The notes under the pieces are model-generated. The model searched no databases. It was not told where the DNA came from and worked only from the letters and a program-made list of their open reading frames with translations. A stretch of DNA of 64,000 nucleotides from Chondrosia reniformis (taxonomy: Eukaryota; Porifera; Demospongiae; Chondrillida; Chondrillidae), in NCBI GenBank assembly GCA_947172415.1, contig OX359192.1, positions 3,722,501-3,786,500 of the forward strand, read 5' to 3'. The position numbers and the translations under genes were made by a program. Shown piece after piece: positions 26,216 through 38,185 of the stretch (its first letter is position 1; each line of letters starts with the position of its first letter).

Positions 26216-29200
26216 ATATAATATATATTGCATATATCTGATATGTATATTATATATCTTATATATATATTGCATATATATGTAGAGTCAAAAGTGAGTG
26301 GTATATAAATGAGATTTCATTTACAACATATATTGGGTGACCCACGTGACCGATGGTGTCACGGAAGACATGGTCTGGATACAAGGTACGAGGATGCCAT
26401 GGTTCAATACCAGGTTGGGTCCTGAAAAAAAAGCATACATCTTATATATGTATTATATATCTTATATGTAATATATATTGTATATATCTTATATTGCCTA
26501 TTATATATCTTATATATTGCATATATATGTAGAGTCAAAAGTGAGTGGTATATAAATAGGACTTCATTTACAACATATATTGTGGAACCCACGTGACCGA
26601 TGGTGTTAGGGATGATATCGTTTGGATACAAAGTACGAGGATGGCCTGGTTCATTACCAAGGTGGGACACCTGAAAAAAAAAATTATATCTGTATAGAAT
26701 ATCTTATATATAATATGTATAAATAGGACTTCATTTACAACATATATTGGGTGACCCATGTGACCGATGGTGTCGAGGATGACATCGTCTGGATACAAGG
26801 AACGAGGAAACCCTGGATCAAAACCAGGTTGGGTCCTTAAAAAAGAAAAAAGCATACATCTTATATATGTATTACCTATTTTATATATTGCATAAATACG
26901 TAGAGTCAAAAGTGAGTGGCATATAAATAGGACTTTATTTACAACATATATTGTGGAACCCACGGGACCGATGGTTTCACGGATGACATCGTCTGGATAC
27001 AAGGTACGAGGATGCCATGATTCAATACAGGGTTGGGTCCTTAAAAAAGAAAAAAGAAAATACATCTTATATATGTATTATATATCTTATATGTAATATA
27101 ATTGTATATATCTTATATGTAATATAATTGTATATATCTTATATGCATATTATATATCTTATATATTGCATATATATGTAGAGTCAAAATTGAGTGGTAT
27201 ATAAATAGGACTTCATTTACAACATATATTGTGGAACCCACGTGACCTATGGTGTTAGGGATGACATCGTCTGGGTACAAGGTACGAGGATGCCCTGGTT
27301 CAATACCAGGTTGTGTCCTGAAATAAGAAAGAAAGGAATACATCTTTTATATGTATTATATATCTTATATGTAATATATATTGTATATATCTTCTATGCA
27401 TATTATATATGTTATATATTACATATATATGCAGAGTCAAATGTCAGTAATATATAAACAGGACTTCATTTACAATATATAATGCGTGACCGATGGTGTT
27501 ACGGAATGACCTCGCCTGGATACAAAGTACGAGGATTCCCTGGTTCAATACCAGGTTGGGTCACCTAAAAAAGAAAAAAATTTTAAAATCTTATATATAA
27601 TATATATTGTATATATCTTATACGCATATTATATATTTTATATATTGCATATATATGTAGAGTCAAAAGTGAGTGGTATATAAATAGGACTTAATTTACA
27701 ACATACATTGTGGAACCCACGTGACCGAAGGTGTTACGGATGACATCGTCTGGATACAAGGTACGAGGATGCCCTGGTTCAATACCAGGCTGGGTCACCT
27801 GAAAAAAGAAAAAGAAATTAAAAATCTTATATATAATATATATTGTATATATCTTTTATGCATATTATATATCTTATATATTGCATATATATGAAGAGTC
27901 AAAAGTGAGTGGTATATAAATGAGATTTCATTTACAACATATATTGGGTGACCCACGTGACCGATGGTGTCACGGAAGACATGGTCTGGATACAAGGTAC
28001 GAGGATGCCATGGTTCAATACCAGGTTGGGTCCTGAAAAAAAAGCATACATCTTATATATGTATTATATATCTTATATGTAATATATATTGTATATATCT
28101 TATATTGCCTATTATATATCTTATATATTGCATATATATGTAGAGTCAAAAGTGAGTGGTATATAAATAGGACTTCATTTACAACATATATTGTGGAACC
28201 CACGTGACCGATGGTGTTAGGGATGATATCGTTTGGATACAAAGTACGAGGATGGCCCGGTTCATTACCAAGGTGGGACACCTGAAAAAAAAAATTATAT
28301 CTGTATAGAATATCTTATATATAATATGTATAAATAGGACTTCATTTACAACATATATTGGGTGACCCATGTGACCGATGGTGTCGAGGATGACATCGTC
28401 TGGATACAAGGAACGAGGAAACCCTGGATCAAAACCAGGTTGGGTCCTTAAAAAAGAAAAAAGCATACATCTTATATATGTATTACCTATTTTATATATT
28501 GCATAAATACGTAGAGTCAAAAGTGAGTGGCATATAAATAGGACTTTATTTACAACATATATTGTGGAACCCACGGGACCGATGGTTTCACGGATGACAT
28601 CGTCTGGATACAAGGTACGAGGATGCCATGATTCAATACAGGGTTGGGTCCTTAAAAAAGAAAAAAGAAAATACATCTTATATATGTATTATATATCTTA
28701 TATGTAATATAATTGTATATATCTTATATGTAATATAATTGTATATATCTTATATGCATATTATATATCTTATATATTGCATATATATGTAGAGTCAAAA
28801 TTGAGTGGTATATAAATAGGACTTCATTTACAACATATATTGTGGAACCCACGTGACCTATGGTGTTAGGGATGACATCGTCTGGGTACAAGGTACGAGG
28901 ATGCCCTGGTTCAATACCAGGTTGTGTCCTGAAATAAGAAAGAAAGGAATACATCTTTTATATGTATTATATATCTTATATGTAATATATATTGTATATA
29001 TCTTCTATGCATATTATATATGTTATATATTACATATATATGCAGAGTCAAATGTCAGTAATATATAAACAGGACTTCATTTACAATATATAATGCGTGA
29101 CCGATGGTGTTACGGAATGACCTCGCCTGGATACAAAGTACGAGGATTCCCTGGTTCAATACCAGGTTGGGTCACCTAAAAAAGAAAAAAATTTTAAAAT

Positions 29201-30229
29201 CTTATATATAATATATATTGTATATATCTTATACGCATATTATATATTTTATATATTGCATATATATGTAGAGTCAAAAGTGAGTGGTATATAAATAGGA
29301 CTTAATTTACAACATACATTGTGGAACCCACGTGACCGAAGGTGTTACGGATGACATCGTCTGGATACAAGGTACGAGGATGGCCTGGTTCAATACCAGG
29401 CTGGGTCACCTGAAAAAAGAAAAAGAAATTAAAAATCTTATATATAATATATATTGTATATATCTTTTATGCATATTATATATCTTATATATTGCATATA
29501 TATGAAGAGTCAAAAGTGAGTGGTATATAAATAGGACTTCATTTGCAACATATATTGTGGAACCCACCTTACCGATGGTGTTACGGATGACATCGTTTGG
29601 ATACAAGGTACGAGGATGCCCTGGTTCAATACCCTGTTGGGTCCTGAAAAATGAATAAAAAGCATACATCTTATATATATATTAAATATCTTATATGTAA
29701 TATATATTGTAAATATATTATATGCACATTATATATCTTATATATTGCATATATATGTAGAGTCAAAAGTGAGTGGTATATAAATAGGACTTCATTCACA
29801 ACATATATTGGGTACCCACGTGACCGATGTTGTTACGGATGACATCGTCTGGATACAATTTACGAGGATGACCTGGTTCAATTCCAGGTTGGGTCTTGAA
29901 AAAAGAAAAAAAGCATACATCTTATATATGTATTATATATCTTATATGTAATATATATTATATATATCTTATATGCATATTATATATCTTATATATTGCA
30001 TATATATGTAGAGTCAAAAGTGAGTGGTATATAAAGAGGACTTAATTTACAAAATATATTGTGAAACCCACGTGACCGATGGTGTTACGGATAGATACAA
30101 GGTACAAGGATGCCCTGGTTCAATACCAGGTTGGGTCCTGAGAAAAGAAAAATAGAATATATTTTATATATGTATTATATATCTTATATGTAATATATAT
30201 TGTATATATCTTATATGCATACAATATAT
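26216..30229 (+). repeat. tRNA-like ~250-bp tandem array, segment 2
   Basis: Continuation of the array. From about 26500 many units switch to a second form, with TGTGGAACCCACG on the 5' side and TTGGGTCCTGA on the 3' side of the tRNA-like stem. The spacer motif becomes TTGCATATATATGTAGAGTC with GAGTGGTATATAAA. The last three bases (TAT) are one copy of the target duplication of the 14.6-kb element. Confidence 0.93.
26311..29532 (+). repeat. 1611-bp higher-order duplication in the array
   Basis: 26311-27921 and 27922-29532 are nearly identical over seven array units. I noticed only a few base differences (for example at about 26645/28256 and 27772/29383), whereas neighbouring single units differ at many positions. 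This is a recent unequal-crossover duplication. An assembly duplication cannot be excluded from sequence alone. Confidence 0.88.
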
Positions 30230-30420
30230 CACTGCAGAAAAGTCCTAGTATGCAAGAATATGCAGTTTGCATTCTTGCCACGTATTCAAGGAGTATCCAA
30301 AAAAACAGCGTATCCAGGAATACCACACTTGTATGAATATAGTTGTAATAATGAATAATGGTATGCAGAAGTGCTAAGCCTCAAATTAAGGATATTCATG
30401 ACTTTGGACAGTGACACATG
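30230..30420. repeat. left subterminal region of the CACTA element
   Basis: The terminal CACTGCA is followed by short repeated motifs: AGTATCC and CGTATCC near 30293 and 30309, and several TATGCA/TATTC variants. Clusters of short subterminal repeats are the known transposase-binding sites in CACTA elements. The assignment here is by analogy. Confidence 0.5.
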
Positions 30421-30793
30421 AAATGCTTGGTGTAATTTTAAAATGTTTGACAAGATAACAAGATAATGGAAGTTCTGCCTTTTAAATTAAATTGGTTAAT
30501 AAACGTTTTTCTGTTGTGCTTAGCTAGGTTATCCTTTCAGTTTGGACTCTCTAATGTGATTGAGATATCACAATGAACTCTACATTCTGCTTCAACAATC
30601 CTCATTATGTTCTCAGCTAGTCAAATTTAAGAAAACTTTAAGTGCCATGTAGAAATTCCTTTACATAATACATAAATTTGTTAGATGTAAAAGTTACATT
30701 CAATAAATTCTCTGTATATGTATAAATAAATAAATTCAATTCTGCAATTATAAATGACAAATGTTACAAGCATGCACAATTACACATTTGTAG

Positions 30794-31539
30794 TTATTTT
30801 TGAACATGGCTGCTTGTACATATCCTCAGCATTTCTCTCTGCAAATAACACATCACTTTCTTTAAATCATCCCCTTTAATGTCAGCTTGGATGATTTGGT
30901 ATTGTAGCATCTCAACAAAGTCATCTCCAAATTTCACTTCAAAGCAATGGTAAATTTTATCACTGGCCAGTAGTAGGAGAGTACTTTTCTCCTTTTGGTG
31001 CTTTTTCCCCCAATTTGATAATACAGCGGCATGCAGAAGTTGGCTAAAGGCATTTCGATCCTTAACAGGGCATGCCAAATGGATTCAAAGGTTTCTTTCA
31101 GGTTCAGTTTAACCTCACTTAAAAGAATTAAATGCTGCGAATTATCATACACTGCCACTACCGCTATGTCAGAGTGAGCTTCATGGTCGTTTTGTAAGAG
31201 TGGCTCTAATGACACTGTAAAGTGATGGTTAGGTCCTTTGCATTTGCCATCATGGTATTGTGCCAAATCTAAAAGCAAATTAAAAAGCACGACCTGTACC
31301 CTTTGTTCACGTTTTGAATCTGTTGTATGAGAGGGGCTTTCCTTTTCCAAATTGCATAAATGACGTACAGCTGACTTGAAATGAGTAAGAGTGAGGGATG
31401 AATCAAGCTCCACTTTTACAGATTGTTCAGGATTGAACAATTTGTTGATATTGCTGCCTGTTATGCTGTAACTTTTATGCTCAGGACAAAACAAATTCAT
31501 GTAACATAGAGCCATATTCCATGTTGCTTGACCAGGAGC
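30794..31539 (-). pseudogene. PD-(D/E)XK nuclease-like protein (frameshifted)
   Basis: The first frame (MALCYMNLFCPEHKSY from 31515) carries a helix with Glu (SKREQRVQVVLFNLLLDLA, around residues 68-86), then SDIAVVAVYDNSQHLILLSEVK. Asp116 and Glu134-x-Lys136 fit the restriction-endonuclease-fold core, in which Asp and Glu-X-Lys bind metal. A +1 shift between about 31050 and 31090 moves the continuation to the frame ending at 30794 (SQLLHAAVLSNWG, LLLLASDKIYHCFEVKFG). A good splice acceptor (tatctatag) lies at about 31540, so the gene probably has upstream exons. Candidates are 33330-33522 and the repeat exons at 33598-34757. Together with the neighbouring kinase it recalls the nuclease-plus-kinase domains of Crinkler-type effectors (from memory). 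Fold call by motif only. Confidence 0.5.
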
Positions 31540-31555
31540 CTATAGATACAATATA

Positions 31556-32052
31556 CAGTGAAAACTGGTTAACATGAAGTCGCTTTACACGAAATATTGC
31601 TTAACACAAACAATTCGCCGAGACCAGGTTATTTACCATACTAAATATACTGTTTTACACGAAAAGTGCCTGTTAACGCGAAGGCATTAACACGTCTAAT
31701 TTGTCAAGAAGGCAGTCATGAAGAAGCAATGAAGCTACTCGATAGATTTCAAGATGAAAATTTTCGAAGAGATTGATGCCAAAAGGCTCTCTAAGTCAGA
31801 AATTTGTAAAAAGTACAACATTCCCAATTCGACACTGTCTTGAAGAACAGGACTAAAGTCAAGGGAGAAAACTCCAGCGCCAACGGGAGTAGGAAACGTC
31901 CTCACAGTACACAGTTCATTTTTAGTATATCAATGTGTTTATATACATATAGATTATAACATTACATCCATGGAGATCTGATAACAAGAAATACTGTTAA
32001 CGAGAAATGATTTGGCTTGCACCATGAATTTCTCATTAACCAGTTTTCACTG
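31556..32052 (+). mobile_element. deleted Tigger-like element (497 bp)
   Basis: Inverted tips CAGTGAAAACTGGTTAACAT on the left and CAGTGAAAACTGGTTAATGA on the right, with TA on both sides. It keeps a remnant of the transposase N-terminus (FKMKIFEEIDAKRLSKSEIC and KKYNIPNSTLS, a CENP-B-like HTH) interrupted by stops. The catalytic part is deleted. Nested inside the CACTA element, upstream of the nuclease-like gene. Confidence 0.88.
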
Positions 32053-32208
32053 TATATATATATAATCATACACACGCATATAACATGCACCATATATATA
32101 TACCAAGTTTCTCCAATAAAAGTTTTCTTTCAGGCTGTTCAAATTTGCATACTTCGGAACTCCCAAAATTTTTTTACAATTGTTACCTATACATGTATTG
32201 AGGTAATC

Positions 32209-32969
32209 AGGGAGTACGGTAGTACTCCCTATGTAGGGATGACACGGTTTTTTTCGTTTTCCCCATACATTGGTATAGGAGCGAAATCCCGAAATAGGCC
32301 GAAAATCGACAAAACAAGGCTATGTATGGCTAAATATACAATATACATACTCTAAATAGACCTTAAAAGCAAGTGAATATGTCCCGCTGGCGAAATAATA
32401 AACTTTAAAAATTCCCATTTTCGTCTTCTTCATATTCTTCTTCTTCTTCTTCTTATTCTTCTTCGTCAGCCATAACTAAAAAACTATATAAGCTTTTGGA
32501 CTAATTGTTACACGAAAGTACTGCAAATTTTCCGAGCTGTATTCTTTTGTAGAATTGAGAATGATAACGCTATTATTGAGCATGACGGTTTTCATGACCC
32601 TAGAGTCGAGGCCTCAATAAAGTCGCCATTTTAATGACGTCATAATCAGTCGAAGATTGCGAAACCAAAATGATTTTAATTATATGAATCTAATTCCTAG
32701 CCCATGCTCCATAAAAAGTACAGAAACTAGAAATATTAAAAATTTTCTACAAAAATAGTGAAGATGTAGGGATGGCATAAAAAGTAGAGAAACAAGAAAG
32801 GGATGTTACACAGTGAAGCATTAGCTATACATGAATCCTACAAGCAAGGGTGTTGTATGATTCATGCACAGCTAATGCTTCACTGTGTAACATCCCTTTC
32901 TTGTTTCTCTACTTTTTATGCCATCCCTACATCTTCACTATTTTTGTAGAAAATTTTTAATATTTCTAG
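32209..32969 (-). mobile_element. hairpin-bearing nonautonomous element, copy 2
   Basis: Inverted copy of 7304-8061. The palindromic end is at 32209-32230 and the long hairpin at 32727-32969, with arms of about 115 bp paired almost perfectly. The ATG-Ala-Asp-Glu frame is again closed early by a stop. Presence in both the satellite and the CACTA element shows that it is mobile. Confidence 0.82.
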
Positions 32970-33329
32970 TCAAAATAATAGGAATAAATAAATCTAAAAA
33001 GTAATATAAAAAATTATGGCCCCAAGAAAGTACCTATAGAAGCAGAATGGGTACATTACTGTAAAACGCAAGGTATAAAGTCATTTTTAAATAAGGGATT
33101 TCTATTTAGCTCTCGGTTTGGTAGAAAACGGACAAAGCCTGCATATAAAATGCTTTTGGACTACACAAAACCTGTAGGAAATCTATATTGAAACAATATG
33201 TCACATTGATAGAACATATATGTGTATATAGTGACGCAGTTCTATTAATTGTGTCACCAACAAGTACCATATATATATACATTTACATTTCAATTCAAGG
33301 TGATATATATAGCATACACTTACTCAGTA

Positions 33330-33522
33330 TGATGTAAGGATACTTCTTACTCGAGCGTGCATTGTTGTTTTTAAAGAGACTTCTGTCTTCCCCTATAGGT
33401 GTTAAGTCATGCTCCTGACCAGCTTGCAAAACTTTACGATGAAAATCATTTTCTGTTGGTTGTTGTTCTCTTGTTATGTTTCGAAGTGCCAATGCAAAAA
33501 ACTTGACATTGTTATAATACAC
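33330..33522 (-). CDS. putative internal exon of the nuclease-like gene
   Basis: Open segment (VYYNNVKFFALALRNITREQ ... NARSSKKYPYIIL) bounded by an acceptor (ttttatag, about 33525) and a donor (gtaagtgtatg, about 33322). A short intron of about 66 bp separates it from the heptad-repeat exon, which ends ...GTSNKQ followed by gtaaatgaag. It has no domain that I recognise. Same strand and direction as the nuclease-like gene, so joining to it is plausible but unproven. The intron between them would hold the hairpin and Tigger insertions. Confidence 0.45.
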
Positions 33523-33597
33523 TGCCTATAAAATTTACAAATTAGAACAATTAAAAAGGGCATGATGAACAATAAAACTTACTTCATTTACCTGTTT

Positions 33598-34160
33598 GTT
33601 TGATGTCCCCGGCTGGATGTTTGATGGCCCCGGCTGGATGTATGATGGTCCCATCTGGTTGTATGATGGTCCTATCTGGTTGTATGATGGCCCCGGCTTG
33701 TTGTATGATGGCCCCGGCTGGATGTACGATGGCCCCGGCTGGATGTACGATGGCCCCGGCTGGTTGTTTGATGGCCCCGGGAGGATGTTTGATGGCCCCG
33801 GCTGGTTGTTTGATGGCCCCGGCTGGATGTTTGATGGCCCTGGCTGGCTGGTTGATGGCCCCGGCTGGATGTACGATGGCTCCAGCTGGTTGTTTGATGG
33901 CCCTGGCTGGATGTACGATGGCCCCGGCTGGTTGTTTGATGGCCCCAGCTGGATGTTTGATGGCCCCAGCTGGATGTTTGATGGCCCCAGCTGGTTGTTT
34001 GATGGCCCTGGCTGGATGTACGATGGCCCCGGCTGGTTGTTTGATTGCCCCAGCTGGATGTTTGATGGCCCCGGCTGGTTGTTTGATTGCCCCGGCTGGA
34101 TGTATGATGGTCCCATATGGTTGTATGATGGCCCCCGCTGGATGTATGATGGCCCCAGCT
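33598..34160 (-). repeat. 21-bp coding minisatellite (Gly-Pro-Ser heptads)
   Basis: About 27 tandem 21-bp units. On the minus strand they encode heptads such as GPSNIQP, GPSYIQP and GPSNNQL. All three plus frames and at least one minus frame are open because the unit length is a multiple of three, so openness alone proves nothing. I prefer the minus strand because the array ends at a good donor site and is flanked by minus-strand exons. Low-complexity Pro/Ser/Gln-rich linkers of this kind are usually disordered. Confidence 0.8.
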
Positions 34161-34765
34161 AGTAGGCTAATTGTAGGAAAGGTTTTGGCATTTCTACTGT
34201 TGATGCAGGTTGAATTTGCAGCATCTTAGTTTCAGGTACTGAAGAGACAGGTGGAATACATGGGCCATATCTAGGCGATACAGCAAGTGGACTTGTATAT
34301 CGTGACCTAAGGTAATAAAGGTGAAAAATTGGCTGGTTGATGGCCCCGGCTGGATGTATGATGGCTCCAGCTGGTTGTTTGATGGCCCTGGCTGGATGTA
34401 CGATGGCCCCGGCTGGTTGTTTGATGGCCCCAGCTGGTTGTTTGATGGCCCCAGCTGGATGTTTGATGGCCCCAGCTGGTTGTTTGATGGTCCCGGCTGG
34501 ATGTACGATGGCCCTGGCTGGTTGTTTGATTGCCCCGGCTGGATGTATGATGGTCCCATATGGTTGTATGATGGCCCCCGCTGGATGTATGATGGCCCCA
34601 GCTAGTAGGCTAATTGTAGGAAAGGTTTTGGCATTTCTACTGTTGATGCAGGTTGAATTTGCAGCATCTTAGTTTCAGGTACTGAAGAGACAGGTGGAAT
34701 ACATGGGCCATATCTAGGCGGTACAGCAAGTGGACTTGTATATCGTGACCTAAGGTAATAAAGGC
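33845..34765 (-). repeat. 442-bp tandem duplication of the heptad-repeat exon
   Basis: The block containing the heptads, an in-frame TAG (or alternative acceptor TACTAG), the segment PLAVSPRYGPCIPPVSSVPE and a splice acceptor (ttaccttag) occurs twice. The copies are offset by 442 bp and almost identical. The second heptad array spans about 34330-34600, with about 13 units. The fixed TAG just before the heptads is in both copies, so it either predates the duplication or is skipped as part of an intron. Confidence 0.75.
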
Positions 34766-35139
34766 GAAAAATTAATGCATTAGAAAGATAACCTGAAACG
34801 TTTATATTTACAATTTATCGAGCTACGTATACATATAAACAGGTTGTCCTAGTGTTAGGAAATTTGCAGGCAGTTAAAAGATGTAATAACTCTTAAAGGC
34901 TGAACTCAGAGTCTATAGGTGAGCAGGTGACTTAATTAAGGATTCCATTTGCCTACGAATACTTAAATTCCGAGGAAATTTCTCACTGGAAAATCTTTCC
35001 TAACAACTGTATTTAGAACACTAGTGAGCATTTCTCCTGGTGACTGAGAGTCTGAAAACTAAAATCCAGTCGATTGAGCTATATGAATTCTGAAAGCGTG
35101 AAAGAACTGTACGGTTTTCGATATAATAACTTTGTATAT
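34766..35139. other. no gene seen
   Basis: AT-rich spacer of the CACTA element between the duplicated exon and the second GTGGCAGT-type MITE. Contains no ORF or repeat that I can support. Confidence 0.5.
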
Positions 35140-35862
35140 GTGGCAGTTGATAATAAAAATCGAAAATTATACACAATCGTAATTTTGAGAGAACCGCAAT
35201 TAAAGTTTTCGATTGTTTATGGGAAAATACGTTTTCTGTCATCACAATGACTATTACTTATGTTTAGAATAGGCATTGGTCTATTAGTAGCCTTCGTTTG
35301 GCGGTTATTCGAATTTGTACAGCTGAAAAACGCTTATTTTAAATGATGGACCTCTGCAAAGTTTTTTCTTCCTCTCCTATTCACAACGCTCCAACTCCTA
35401 TTGCCAAATAATCACAGTCTAGCTGCAAATGTACCTGCTAGAGAAAATTAAACACCTTCCACAAGGCCTGGAAGGCGAATGAATTGTTTAACCAATTATT
35501 TAGAGGGAAAAGGGAAAGCATCCTACTCGCTTACGCCAGACCTTGAGAATAGCCTTATTAGCACAGATTCATCACTTACCAATGAGGAAACAGAATCTAG
35601 CAACTTTTGTTGTACTCTTTATATCATAAAACAATAAATAAATATCCGATCATTACGGACGGCCATTTTATTATTCATTATCGTTTCATAGTATAGTATC
35701 TCTCCAGTTGGTGGTCTTTGAATCTCAATTTCTCCTTCACAGAAGCGCGAATGGGTCCTAACTTTTCAGCGAAGGTAAGCTAAGACCTACTCTACACTCT
35801 AATACCAGAATTGCATTTTCGATAAGTGTGTTTAACTTTTGGTTTTTATCATCGACTGCCAC
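35140..35862. mobile_element. 723-bp MITE, GTGGCAGTYGA family
   Basis: Inverted tips GTGGCAGTTGATAATAAAAA and (inverted right) GTGGCAGTCGATGATAAAAA, flanked on both sides by ATAT as in the 25457-26215 MITE. Interior sequence differs from that element. No supported ORF. Confidence 0.78.
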
Positions 35863-36222
35863 ATATACTTCTATCTATTTCTTTACGTACTTCTCGTGCG
35901 TATGTATACCAACCTTTACTCGAATCTAACAAAGCAGTGCAGTTTCATGTGGAATGTTGCATGCGTTTGAAATTACGTCACACGGTTACGTAAGGAATGA
36001 TGTTGTTCAAGTGAAACAGCCAGCTTTTGGAGGGATTTGAGGACTTGGCTAGGTATTCGAAGTAACAGCTCAGTTTCTTGTCGATCACTAAAGAGAAGAC
36101 TTTAAGTAGACTCCATAGTAAAGAGATTATAAGTCTTAGCTATCCTCATCACAGAACTATTGTAAGTTTATTAAAATGTTTGCACCAGATGAAACAATTA
36201 TATAAGTTAGTAAATAGATCTG
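35863..36222. other. no gene seen
   Basis: Unique AT-rich sequence of the CACTA element between two nested MITEs. No ORF or clear motif. Confidence 0.5.
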
Positions 36223-36757
36223 TGTAGGGTTGCGCATCGATTTTCGGACACCATGTAATTTCGGAGGCCTGTTCTCAGTGGCAAAGCATTCAATCTTCTT
36301 CCTTTTTTGCTCACATAACTATTACATACTATTTAGAGCCCAAAAATGTCGAAATTAGTAGCAGATGGTGTCCGATTTTAGATGACCCCAGAGCGCCTAA
36401 TCAAAACAAACCTTCCTCTGTCATCTCAAAATGGTTGAATCTGAATCTTCTCCTGGTAGTAGCCCTTGAGTATATCTATCATTAGAGCAACTTAAAGTCG
36501 GCGACTGTGCTTGCTTAAAGTTTACGAGCTACTGTCCGGAAATACATGACTTTCGTCCAAAAATATATATTTTTGGTCACTTTGAAATTTGGTTGATAAC
36601 TTCAAGTCGGGACGCTATTTCTGGGCCAAACTTGGTCCACCATCTAGGGTCAGTCTACTTATTATGTGAGCAAAAAAGGAAGAAGATTAAATGCTTTACC
36701 ACTGAGAACAGGTGTCCGAAATCACATGGTGTCCGAAAATCGATGCGATACCCTACA
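36223..36757. mobile_element. 535-bp MITE with ~100-bp inverted repeats
   Basis: Ends TGTAGGGT...CGCATCGATTTTCGGACACC on both sides. The inverted repeats extend about 100 bp, through a conserved TCTTCTTCCTTTTTTGCTCA segment, with roughly 90% identity by eye. The middle has no ORF. I could not define the target duplication. Confidence 0.85.
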
Positions 36758-36861
36758 TATTTTTAATAATGGTTGCTATAGATCTGCAATATTTACGGAT
36801 TGCATTTTTATATAGGTTATTATTATGATTATGACACAAAAACATTTATGACTTATAGTTT

Positions 36862-36886
36862 CCAACAACAACAACAACAACAACAG
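36862..36886 (+). repeat. (CAA)n microsatellite
   Basis: Seven to eight CAA units between the MITE and the kinase pseudogene. Confidence 0.9.
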
Positions 36887-37006
36887 TTATGTAAATTAGG
36901 CATTTCAAATGTAATTCTACAATATATTATATATAACATAATATGTGATGTTGCTATTCTAAATGTTTTTACATATACTTAGACATTTTTTTGTAAGTTG
37001 CTGTAG

Positions 37007-38185
37007 CTACAGAAAAACATCTATGGCAGATGGTCTCTGACTGTAATCAGAAGACAGACACTTTCTGCTGATGTTTTGTAGTACAGGACGTATTTGGATG
37101 TCATACTCCAGCATTGCTTCGCTTAGTAATATGTTCACTACTCTCCCAAATGAATACATGTCACTTGATGTGGTTTGTTTATTAAGCCCCTTAATTAGCT
37201 CTGGCGCTATATGGGTGTGTTTCTTCTCATATACTGCCTGCTACTCTTTGGTAAGTTTATACCACTTTCCACCCCTTTTAGGAGTGGCCTTGCCAAAGTC
37301 AATGAGTGTAAGCTTCCAGGAGTCATGTTCTTTAGCTAATAGCATGTTGTCCTCTTTGAAATCATTGTGCAGTGTATTTGATTCTGAGTGTAGGTAATGC
37401 AAACAGTCTGCTGCTTGCACAATTATACTGCACCAGTCTTTCTTGTGAATGTTGTCACCTAGCTCTGTCATTCCTCTGTGCAGCGTTAATGAACGGAAAT
37501 CAACAGCCTTGGGATCATACTTTCCATGGAACTGCATGACCAGTCTCAAAGGTAACTTTCTACTAACAACACCAAAAAGGTACGGTACACTAGGATGGGA
37601 TAACTTTGATAGATAGAGAGCCTCATGTAGGATGTCACGTTTAGGAGTTTTGGCCATAAATTCCTTTACTGCTACATAGAAGTCTCTGTATGTTTTCAGC
37701 TGAACTATACCAAAACTTCCTCTTCCTAGATATACTTTTTGGGTCCTTTCTGCCACTTGTGGGTCTTTCAGCATCAGAGGATTGACTTCATGAAGTCCAA
37801 CATCTGCATTGTTTTCTGTCTCCCAAAACATTTTTATACGCAGCCTCTGAATAATTGTGCGTGATTCTGAAAGATTTTTGAATTTAGTAAATTCTTCTCT
37901 TCTTAGTTGTGCTTCTCTGTTGTACCTTTCCCAAAAGTGATGGGCCATTCTTTGGTAATGGATCAATTTCCTATTTTGATTGCACATCTCTATTAATTTT
38001 AAATTCTTTTGTTTTCTTTTTCTTTTCTTACGTTGATTTCTCATTCTTCTTTTTTCATCTATAGACTTAGACCTTCTTTTCCTGCTCATTAGATTTGGTT
38101 GAGTTGCTTTGCCTTTAGTTTCACTAGTGTGATTTGTATTGCTCTCGGTAACACCACTACTGTATTTTTCTTCCATATTCCACAA
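37007..38185 (-). pseudogene. protein kinase with one in-frame TAG
   Basis: Reads 392 codons. The N-terminal ~100 residues are highly basic (RKRRSK, RKKRKRKQK, likely nuclear signal) and helical. The kinase core follows: Gly-loop LGRGSFGIV (153-161), VAVK with Lys174, catalytic loop LHNDFKEDN with Asp275, Lys277 and Asn280, and DFG at 296-298. An in-frame TAG at 37241-37243 interrupts the activation segment after WYKLTKE. Beyond it the same frame continues with HTHIAPELIKG (APE motif), SSDMYSFGRVV (subdomain IX Asp) and SQRPSA (subdomain XI Arg), ending at TAG 37007-37009. The HRD motif is HND. Only one lesion lies in an otherwise full-length kinase. I know of no named family match; Ser/Thr specificity is inferred from the Lys in the catalytic loop. 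Confidence 0.82.

Noticed and set aside
19687-30326. Dozens of 60-165-codon ORFs with recurrent text such as GVTDDIVWIQGTRMPWFNTRLG or PGHPRTLYPDDVIRN
   Set aside because: They are translations of the same tRNA-like repeat on either strand. They run into AT-rich Ile/Tyr-rich nonsense, have no shared start and recur in every unit. Conservation is better explained by the RNA-like stems than by protein.
32017-32355. 112-codon plus-strand ORF
   Set aside because: It spans the boundary of the deleted Tigger element and the hairpin element, so it cannot be an ancestral gene.
33596-34672. Plus-strand ORFs rich in MFDGPGW or MAPAGCL repeats
   Set aside because: The 21-bp unit keeps several frames open at once. 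Flanking splice signals and neighbouring exons favour the minus-strand Gly-Pro-Ser frame.
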